DNA from: Gemmatimonadaceae bacterium
GTDB lineage: Bacteria; Gemmatimonadota; Gemmatimonadetes; Gemmatimonadales; Gemmatimonadaceae
NCBI GenBank assembly: GCA_017881545.1
Contig: JADGQU010000042.1
Coordinates: forward strand, 1-11,897
Direction of reading: 5' to 3'
Length of the DNA stretch: 11,897 nucleotides
The notes under the pieces were generated by a model, which did no database searches, was not told the DNA's origin, and saw nothing but the letters and a program-made list of their open reading frames with translations. Both the position numbers and the translations under genes were made by a program. Shown in pieces: positions 6,588 through 11,897 of the stretch. Numbering within the stretch: position 1 is the stretch's first letter; every line of letters starts with the position of its first letter.

Positions 6588-7898
6588 ATGCTGAGGGATC
6601 TCGTCTTCGTGAACGCCGCGCAGGTAGTGACGTGCGCGGGCCCCGCAAGAGCGCGAAAGGGCAAAGAGATGCGAGAAGCCGGAATCCTGACGAACACCGC
6701 CGTCGCCGTCAGCAACGGAAAAATCGCGACGCTCGGTAAAGCGAGCGATCTCCAGCACGCGTACTCGGATGCAGAGGTCGTCGACTGCAAGGGCGGCGTG
6801 CTCACGCCGGGGCTGGTCGATTCGCACACCCACGCCGTGTTCGGCAAGCCGAGATTCGAGGAGCACGAGCTGCGCGCCGAGGGCCTCGACTACATGGAGA
6901 TCGCGAAGCGGGGCGGCGGTATCCACGCCTCGGTGCGCGACTTTCGCGGGCGCAGCGAGGACGAGCTTTACGCCCTCGCCGTCCCGCGCCTCAAGGAGCT
7001 GGCCTCCTATGGAACGACTACTCTCGAGATCAAGAGCGGCTACGGTCTCTCGCTGGAAGACGAGCTGAAAGCGCTGCGCGTGATCGGACGCCTGGCCGAT
7101 CATCTGCCGATGCGCATCGTGCCTACCTGGCTCGGCGCGCACGAGATCCCCCACGAATTCCGTGGCAGTGAAGAGCGACGTCGAGAGTTCATCGATCTCC
7201 TGATCAACAGCCTTCTGCCCAAGGTGGTCGAGCAGGGAATCGCCCGCTTTGCCGACGCGTTCTGCGAGCCGGGCGTGTTCACCATCGAGGAGACGCGCGA
7301 AATTCTCGGGGCGTCGCGCAAAGCCGGACTCGGCATCAAGATCCACGCTGACGAGCTCAAGCCGTGCGGAGGGGCGGAGCTGGCCGCATCTCTCGGGGCG
7401 ATCTCGGCCGACCATCTCGCCGCAATCTCGGAGAGCGGAATCGCGGCGCTCGCGAAATCGAACACGGTCGCTACGCTCTTGCCGGGCACGATGCTCTTCC
7501 TCGGGAAGGCGAAGCAGGCGCCAGCGCGCGCGCTGATCGATGCCGGAGCGGCCGTCGCTCTCGCGAGCGACTTCAACCCCGGCACCTCCCCAACAGTTAA
7601 CTTTCCTTTGATGCTTACACTTGGCGTCAGTCAGCTACGGATGAGCCTGGCGGAGACTCTTACTGCCGCGACGGTGAACGGTGCCGCGGCGGTGGGACTT
7701 GCGAGAGAGACCGGGCAGATCGCGACAGGGTTTGCCGCCGATCTCACGCTCTTCGCAATCGCCGATGTACGAGAGTTGCCATACTGGTACGGCGCACGTC
7801 TTTGTGTCGGGTCGTGGAGGGCTGGCGCGCCTTGTCACCCCTACGAAACAGGAAGTAACTTGAATTCTCGTCCCCCGGAGGTCGTGCCTACCGGGTAA
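6588..7898 (+). CDS. hutI: imidazolonepropionase
   Basis: Metal-dependent amidohydrolase that opens 4-imidazolone-5-propionate to N-formimidoyl-L-glutamate, the third hut step. Metal ligands are visible: H80 and H82 in DSHTHAVF, H253 in KIHADEL, H276 in SADHL, and D328 in ASDFNPGT. Other family marks are RFEEHELRAEG (89-99), RGGGIHAS (108-115), and KSGYGLSLEDELK (149-161). An insertion (GPARARKGKEMREAG, ~18-32) sits before the first barrel strand. The 436-residue length exceeds the usual ~400-410, partly because about 34 residues follow YWYG (399-402), where family members usually end after a short beta-strand; see the possible frameshift finding. The start ATG 6588 gives a normal beta-sandwich strand (LVFVNA) but has no clear Shine-Dalgarno. 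The repeat element lies 20 bases upstream. Confidence 0.95.
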   Translation: MLRDLVFVNAAQVVTCAGPARARKGKEMREAGILTNTAVAVSNGKIATLGKASDLQHAYSDAEVVDCKGGVLTPGLVDSHTHAVFGKPRFEEHELRAEGLDYMEIAKRGGGIHASVRDFRGRSEDELYALAVPRLKELASYGTTTLEIKSGYGLSLEDELKALRVIGRLADHLPMRIVPTWLGAHEIPHEFRGSEERRREFIDLLINSLLPKVVEQGIARFADAFCEPGVFTIEETREILGASRKAGLGIKIHADELKPCGGAELAASLGAISADHLAAISESGIAALAKSNTVATLLPGTMLFLGKAKQAPARALIDAGAAVALASDFNPGTSPTVNFPLMLTLGVSQLRMSLAETLTAATVNGAAAVGLARETGQIATGFAADLTLFAIADVRELPYWYGARLCVGSWRAGAPCHPYETGSNLNSRPPEVVPTG

Positions 7899-7913
7899 GT
7901 CATTTTTGCCCGG
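7891..7913 (+). promoter_or_regulatory. short hairpin between hutI and the TPR gene
   Basis: ccgggtaa (7891-7898) pairs with ttgcccgg (7906-7913), eight pairs including one G-U wobble and a 7-base loop. It covers the hutI stop and ends eight bases before the TPR start. No T-tract follows the stem, so it is not a standard terminator; it might affect TPR translation or mark the hut operon end. Weak evidence. Confidence 0.3.
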
Positions 7914-7921
7914 CGCCCTCA

Positions 7922-10204
7922 ATGTCCAACATCGACAAGCTGAAAAAAAAGGCTGCCGAGTTCGAGCAGAAGAAGCAGTACGATAAGGCGCTCGAGGTCT
8001 ATCTTCAGATCATCGAACAGACCGAGGGGCAGGAGGATCGCGACGTAACCGTCTACAACCGGGTAGGCGACCTCAACTTGCGCCTGAACAGGACCGACCA
8101 GGCCGTCAATTATTACGAGCAGGCGGTCGATCTATACACCGAGGGCGGCTACCTCAACAACGCCATCGCCCTCTGCAACAAGATTCTGCGCCACGCCCCC
8201 GCGCGCCACCAGATCTACTACAAGCTCGGTAAGATCTCGGCAAAAAAGGGTTTCAACAGCGACGCCAAAAAGAATTTCCTCGAGTACGCCGATCGGATGC
8301 ATCGCGCCGGCCGCGAAAGCGATGCGTTCAAGGCGCTCGAGGAGTTCGCGGATCTTTGTCCCGGACAGGACGACATCCGCCTGATGCTCGCCGACCAGCT
8401 CGCCAAGGCCGGAAAGAACGCCGAAGCCATCGAGCAGCTCCAGATACTCCACGAATCGCTCGACGCCGAGGGGAGAGCTGCCGAGGCGGAGGCGACGGTG
8501 CAGCGGATCCACACTCTCGATCCGGAAGTCGAGCCGCGCCGGTCCAAGACGCCGGTGAAGCGAGATGCGGGCGGCCTCGTCTTCCTCGACCTTGGTGCGT
8601 CACCAGTACGGCCCCGGCCCAAGATCGAAGGTTTCGAGAGTACTGCGCTCGCGCCCAAGGTGCCGATGCGGCCGCCCACTCCGCCCCACATTCAGCCGTC
8701 GCCGGAATATGAGCACCTGCCGGACATCGAGCCGCTTCCCGATTTCGAGCCACTGCACGACTTGGAGCTGACTACGTCGGGGTCGCTACCGACTCTGGAT
8801 TTCGACCCGGAACCGATCCCCGGCCTCGAAACGGACTCTACCCACGATCGCGATGCGGACTCTTCGATCACCGAGCTCGAGCCCGCGTTCGACCTGTCGC
8901 TCGCGGATCTCGATGTGTCTCCCCTCGAGGGGCTGGAATCCAGCGCCGACCTCTCCGCTTTCGTGATCGATCCTGAGGCCGGCCAGTCATCGCCCGGAGT
9001 TGATGGACTGATCTCGTCTGAATCCGGCTTGACTCTCGACGAGCCCGGGCTTGGCGATCCTACACTCGACGAAGACCCGCTCGCCGGACTCAACGTCATC
9101 GAGGACGATCGCTACTTCGTCCACGACCCGTCGCCCGAGAAGGGTGCCGGCGCGTCCACCGAGGCGAGGCACTCGCACGAGCCGGCCGCCGAGGCCGACG
9201 AGCAGGAATCCGAATCGCTCGAGCTCGAAGAGGAAGAGAAAGAAGAAGAGGAGGCCGAGGTTCAGGAGGAGGCGCCCGCTCCGGCACCAGCTGGCAGGAC
9301 CGTGCACAAGACTCCCGCGCGGAGGGACTCCGCTTCGATCGCGAAACACGTAGCGCCGAAGGAAGAGGAGGAAGAGGAAGAGAAGGAAGAGAAAGAAGAA
9401 GAACAAGAGGCCGAGCACCCAGCGCCAAAGCCAAGCAAGCCGAAGCTCGTCGAGCAGCTCCGGATGACACGTCCGAAGCCGAAGAAGCAGGGGACGCCCC
9501 ACCGCGAGGAGCAGCCCGCGCAGCGCGCACCGGTCAATCCTTTCATGCGTCAGGGCACCAAGCCGAAGACAACTTCGCCCAAACCGGCGCCGCGCCAGCC
9601 CACGCCACCGACGGAAATCCCGCGCGCCGCGACTCCTAAGGAGAACGCGCCGCACCGGGGCTCCGACGACAACTTCGTCGATCTCGCGGACTGGCTCCGG
9701 GAAGAAAGCGGTCCGCGCTCCACCCGCATGGTGGCCGCCGAGGACGACACGCGCGCCGAAGGCGAACAGGCCGACTTCACCGACATGCTCGAGAAGTTCA
9801 AGGCCGGAGTTGCCGCCAACGTCGACGACGAGGATTTCGACAGCCACTACGACCTGGGCGTCGCCTACAAGGAGATGGGCCTCATCGACGAAGCCGTCGC
9901 CGAGTTCCAGAAGGCGCTGCGCGGAGCGACGCAGCGAATCCGCGCCTACGAAGCGCTCGGACAGTGCTTCATCGACCGCAACGAGCACGACGTCGCGATC
10001 ACCGTGCTCGGGCGCGCGCTGCGCGAGCCCGGCATGGAGGATGAGGATCTCATCGGCGTCCTCTATCTCCTCGGCTTCGCGTCCGAAGGCAGCAAAAAGG
10101 CGCGCGATGCAGCCGCATACTACCAGCGCGTGTTCGCGATCGACATCGATTTTCGCGACGTGAGCAAGCGTCTGAAGCAGATGACGAAGGCCGCCACGAA
10201 GTGA
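7922..10204 (+). CDS. large TPR protein with acidic, proline-rich linker
   Basis: 760 residues in three parts. Residues ~4-205 are helical TPR units (for example AAEFEQKKQYDKALEVYLQI, then units containing YNRVGDL, AIALCNKILRHAP and IYYKLGKISAKKG). Residues ~210-615 are low-complexity: Pro/Asp/Glu-rich with a hexapeptide repeat at 266-283, Glu/Lys runs at ~430-445 and ~480-500, and Lys/Pro-rich basic stretches. Residues ~618-760 are a second TPR block (DSHYDLGVAYKEMGLIDEAVAEFQKAL and following). No signal peptide or membrane segment is evident, so a cytoplasmic scaffold for protein-protein contacts is inferred; partners are unknown. ATG 7922 precedes a clean TPR start but lacks a Shine-Dalgarno. 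The stop overlaps the prenyl synthase GTG (GTGA, 10201-10204), so the two are likely coupled. Acidic tracts on this scale could also reflect composition drift. Confidence 0.85.
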   Translation: MSNIDKLKKKAAEFEQKKQYDKALEVYLQIIEQTEGQEDRDVTVYNRVGDLNLRLNRTDQAVNYYEQAVDLYTEGGYLNNAIALCNKILRHAPARHQIYYKLGKISAKKGFNSDAKKNFLEYADRMHRAGRESDAFKALEEFADLCPGQDDIRLMLADQLAKAGKNAEAIEQLQILHESLDAEGRAAEAEATVQRIHTLDPEVEPRRSKTPVKRDAGGLVFLDLGASPVRPRPKIEGFESTALAPKVPMRPPTPPHIQPSPEYEHLPDIEPLPDFEPLHDLELTTSGSLPTLDFDPEPIPGLETDSTHDRDADSSITELEPAFDLSLADLDVSPLEGLESSADLSAFVIDPEAGQSSPGVDGLISSESGLTLDEPGLGDPTLDEDPLAGLNVIEDDRYFVHDPSPEKGAGASTEARHSHEPAAEADEQESESLELEEEEKEEEEAEVQEEAPAPAPAGRTVHKTPARRDSASIAKHVAPKEEEEEEEKEEKEEEQEAEHPAPKPSKPKLVEQLRMTRPKPKKQGTPHREEQPAQRAPVNPFMRQGTKPKTTSPKPAPRQPTPPTEIPRAATPKENAPHRGSDDNFVDLADWLREESGPRSTRMVAAEDDTRAEGEQADFTDMLEKFKAGVAANVDDEDFDSHYDLGVAYKEMGLIDEAVAEFQKALRGATQRIRAYEALGQCFIDRNEHDVAITVLGRALREPGMEDEDLIGVLYLLGFASEGSKKARDAAAYYQRVFAIDIDFRDVSKRLKQMTKAATK
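8717..8770 (+). repeat. 18-bp in-frame repeat, three degenerate copies
   Basis: Units 8717-8734, 8735-8752 and 8753-8770 encode LPDIEP, LPDFEP and LHDLEL in the linker of the TPR protein. DNA identity is only partial, so this is an older protein-level repeat. Confidence 0.6.
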
Positions 10205-11226
10205 GATCGGCCGCCGCTGAGGACACTGGCAGAGCAAACGTGGCTGCACCGCGTGGAGTCACACTTCAGGCGATTCAGCTTCCGGTGCGCGACAAGCTCG
10301 ACGAAGTGTCGCAGGCGATGGCGCGCATTGTCGCCAGCGAGATGCCGCTCGTCGGCCAGGTGAGCGCGCACCTGCTCGCCATGCGCGGCAAGCTGTTCCG
10401 TCCGACTCTTCTCCTGCTCTCGAGCGATGTCGCCGAAAAGCCCGAGGAAAAGGCGATTACCCTCGCCGCGGCACTGGAGCTGATTCACCTCGCGACGCTC
10501 GTCCACGACGACGCCGTCGATCACTCGGCGCTGCGCCGCGGAATGCCGACCGTCAACGCGCTCTTCAGCCACCAGATCTCCGTGATCATGGGAGATTTTC
10601 TTTATTCCACCGCGCTGACGCACCTCGTGGCGGTGGGCGATCTCGAGGCGCTCCAGGCGTTGACGCGCGCGTCAACAGAGATGACGCTCGGCGAGATGCG
10701 GCAGCTCGCGGTCACCGATCCGCTGCGATTTACCGAGCGGGAATACTACGATCTCATTCGCTCGAAGACGGCGTCGCTCATGCGTACCGCGTGCGAGCTC
10801 GGCGCGCTGTCAGGGGCAAGAAGGTACATCGACGCGCTCGGGAGCTTCGGGGAGAATCTCGGAATGGCGTTCCAGATAGCCGACGACCTGCTCGACTATC
10901 GTGAAAGGATGGAAACCACCGGCAAGCCGTCGGGTCTCGATCTGCGCGAGCACAAGGTGACGCTGCCCCTCATCCACGCCCTCCGCGAGATGTCTCCCGC
11001 ATCGCGCAAGGAAGTCGAGCGGCTGTTCGAGACTGACACGATGAGCAACGAGGCCATCGCTTCGGTCGTCCGTATCGTGGACGAGAACGGCGGGTTCGAC
11101 TACGCGCGGGAACGGGGTGATGAATACGCCGAAAAGGCCCACGACGCGCTCGCGGACTTGCCGGATACCGTAGCGCGACGGGCCCTTACAGCGTCAATTT
11201 CCTACGTCATGGAGAGACACTCATAA
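10201..11226 (+). CDS. long-chain all-trans polyprenyl diphosphate synthase
   Basis: 341 residues of the trans-isoprenyl diphosphate synthase family, which condenses isopentenyl diphosphate onto an allylic primer. GKLFRP (63-68) is the IPP-binding region; the first Asp-rich motif is LVHDDAVDHSALRRG (100-114, Asp 103/104/107) and the second is FQIADDLLDY (224-233, Asp 228/229/232). Ala at position 98, five before the first Asp, is small, a feature of long-chain (C35-C50) synthases rather than farnesyl or geranylgeranyl enzymes, so a quinone side-chain precursor is the likely product (inference). The GTG start at 10201 overlaps the TPR stop; in-frame GTG at 10240 (V14) is a possible alternative because the first ~20 residues look poorly conserved. 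The stop overlaps the DUF4321 start (TAATG). Confidence 0.93.
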   Translation: MRSAAAEDTGRANVAAPRGVTLQAIQLPVRDKLDEVSQAMARIVASEMPLVGQVSAHLLAMRGKLFRPTLLLLSSDVAEKPEEKAITLAAALELIHLATLVHDDAVDHSALRRGMPTVNALFSHQISVIMGDFLYSTALTHLVAVGDLEALQALTRASTEMTLGEMRQLAVTDPLRFTEREYYDLIRSKTASLMRTACELGALSGARRYIDALGSFGENLGMAFQIADDLLDYRERMETTGKPSGLDLREHKVTLPLIHALREMSPASRKEVERLFETDTMSNEAIASVVRIVDENGGFDYARERGDEYAEKAHDALADLPDTVARRALTASISYVMERHS

Positions 11227-11510
11227 TGCCACCACCACGGGGCCATAGCCGGCGAAGCGGGCTCTTTCACGCCCTCATTCTGGCGGCGGGGTTCATTACT
11301 GGCGGTCTTCTGACCCAAGTGGGCCGCAGGTTCCTGCCTCCTGGGGCAGCGAAAGAGTTTTTTACGACGGGGGTCACCCCCGCCATCGGGCCGCTGCCCA
11401 TTGATTTGGTTATACTGAAGTTTGCCATTGGCCCAATCGCGCTGGACGTGTCACTTTTGAGCCTGTTGGGTGTACTCGTGGCGTACCTCATAGCGCGTTC
11501 GCTTTTCTAG
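11226..11510 (+). CDS. DUF4321 small membrane protein
   Basis: 94 residues. After a short basic N-terminus (PRGHSRRS) comes a hydrophobic segment (~12-31, LFHALILAAGFITGG), a central extramembrane part (~32-55), and a hydrophobic C-terminus (~58-93) with IGPIALDVSLLSLLGVLVAYL, the layout of DUF4321 proteins. Family function is unknown. The ATG shares its A with the prenyl synthase stop (TAATG, 11224-11228), implying translational coupling, and the Shine-Dalgarno for tatA begins at its own stop codon. Confidence 0.85.
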   Translation: MPPPRGHSRRSGLFHALILAAGFITGGLLTQVGRRFLPPGAAKEFFTTGVTPAIGPLPIDLVILKFAIGPIALDVSLLSLLGVLVAYLIARSLF

Positions 11511-11513
11511 GAG
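11508..11513 (+). promoter_or_regulatory. Shine-Dalgarno of tatA overlapping the DUF4321 stop
   Basis: taggag at 11508-11513 includes the DUF4321 TAG and supplies GGAG (11510-11513), six bases upstream of the tatA ATG at 11520. It is the clearest ribosome-binding site in the window. Confidence 0.7.
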
Positions 11514-11519
11514 TCTTCT

Positions 11520-11795
11520 ATGTTTGGCAATCTGGGGTTCCCCGAGCTGTTGATAATCATGGTGGTGATCCTGCTTCTGTTTGGCGCGAAGCGGATCCCC
11601 GAGATCGCGGGCTCGATGGGAAAGGGAATCAGGGAATTCAAGAAGAACATCAACGAGGCGACGCGCGAAGTCACCTCGGAGACACAGCCGCCGCTGGAGT
11701 CGGATACGCAGTCGAGGCTGACGTCGGCGGAGCTCGAACGCCGCCGCACGGCGGCCGACGAGGCTGAAAGGCCGGCTCCCAAGCGGTTGCTGTAG
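11520..11795 (+). CDS. tatA: Sec-independent translocase subunit TatA/TatE
   Basis: 91 residues with the classic TatA layout: a very short N-terminus, one membrane helix (~8-21, ELLIIMVVILLLF), the FG hinge (F21-G22), and an amphipathic helix (~23-48, AKRIPEIAGSMGKGIREFKK), followed by a hydrophilic tail rich in Glu, Arg and Ser. TatA oligomers form or line the pathway that exports folded proteins across the inner membrane. TatA/E is preferred over TatB because the tail is short and it lacks the longer TatB helix. The neighbours DUF4321 and prenyl synthase are membrane- or envelope-linked; no tatC or tatB is in the window. The next 100 bases are repeats. Confidence 0.95.
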   Translation: MFGNLGFPELLIIMVVILLLFGAKRIPEIAGSMGKGIREFKKNINEATREVTSETQPPLESDTQSRLTSAELERRRTAADEAERPAPKRLL

Positions 11796-11800
11796 GTTCT

Positions 11801-11897
11801 GGACTGAACGGCAACTGAACAGGCGGGAACTGAACGGCGGGAACTGAACGGCGGGAACTGAACGGCGGGAACTGAACGGCGGGAACTGAACGGCGGG
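11801..11897 (+). repeat. 14-bp tandem repeat (minisatellite), truncated by the window end
   Basis: Five identical 14-bp units (aactgaacggcggg) cover 11828-11841, 11842-11855, 11856-11869, 11870-11883 and 11884-11897. Two degenerate units precede them: 11801-11812, and 11813-11827 with one extra base. The array begins six bases after the tatA stop and very likely continues. No hairpin-plus-T terminator is visible before it. Confidence 0.92.

Noticed and set aside
6346..6594. Short open frames across the gap before hutI
   Set aside because: They run through the heptamer inverted repeat and have no protein-like features or usable ribosome-binding site.
7891..7913. Rho-independent terminator after hutI
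   Set aside because: The stem is short with a G-U pair and has no following T-run; the only Ts lie in the loop and stem.
9358..9403. Homopurine tract as a triplex-forming regulatory element
   Set aside because: It is explained by a Glu/Lys codon run inside the TPR linker; no independent evidence for a DNA-level role.
8987..10249. Antisense 420-codon frame over the TPR gene
   Set aside because: Its Phe/Leu runs are simply the complement of the Glu/Lys-rich coding strand.
11801..11897. CRISPR array
   Set aside because: Units are 14 bp and directly contiguous without spacers.

Overview
The window looks like chromosomal DNA from a GC-rich, Gram-negative (diderm) bacterium. A partial LptD-type outer-membrane barrel and a tatA gene support the diderm reading. 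The gene set (LptD-like barrel, hut genes, polyprenyl synthetase, DUF4321, TatA) suggests Gemmatimonadota or a relative; that placement is inference from gene content and base composition, not a marker-gene result. All supported genes are on the + strand and tightly packed, often with overlapping stop and start codons. No rRNA, tRNA, CRISPR array, transposase or phage gene was seen.

Region 1 (1-2024): the 3' end of an LptD-like gene, then a DUF1835 protein with a very basic, internally repeated tail resembling histone H1. The DUF1835 gene overlaps hutH by 4 bases.

Region 2 (2021-7898): a histidine-utilisation cluster of hutH (histidine to urocanate), hutU (urocanate to imidazolonepropionate), a radical SAM enzyme with extra C-terminal cysteines, and hutI (imidazolonepropionate to N-formimidoyl-glutamate). 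No hutG, hutF or ftcD is present, so the last step must be encoded elsewhere. Both junctions flanking hutU carry short tandem duplications (35 bp and 23 bp) that create chains of tiny stop/start-overlapping reading frames. A 176-bp inverted-repeat element built of 7-bp units fills most of the gap before hutI.

Region 3 (7922-11795): a large TPR protein with two TPR blocks separated by an acidic, proline-rich linker, then a long-chain polyprenyl diphosphate synthase, a small DUF4321 membrane protein and TatA. The first three overlap through GTGA and TAATG junctions. These look like housekeeping envelope functions: quinone or isoprenoid side chain, membrane, protein export.

Region 4 (11796-11897): no gene; a 14-bp tandem repeat running off the end of the window.

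The least expected items are the radical SAM gene inside the hut cluster, the H1-like tail on the hutH-coupled DUF1835 protein, and the junction duplications. No complete, clearly new multi-gene system is demonstrated.
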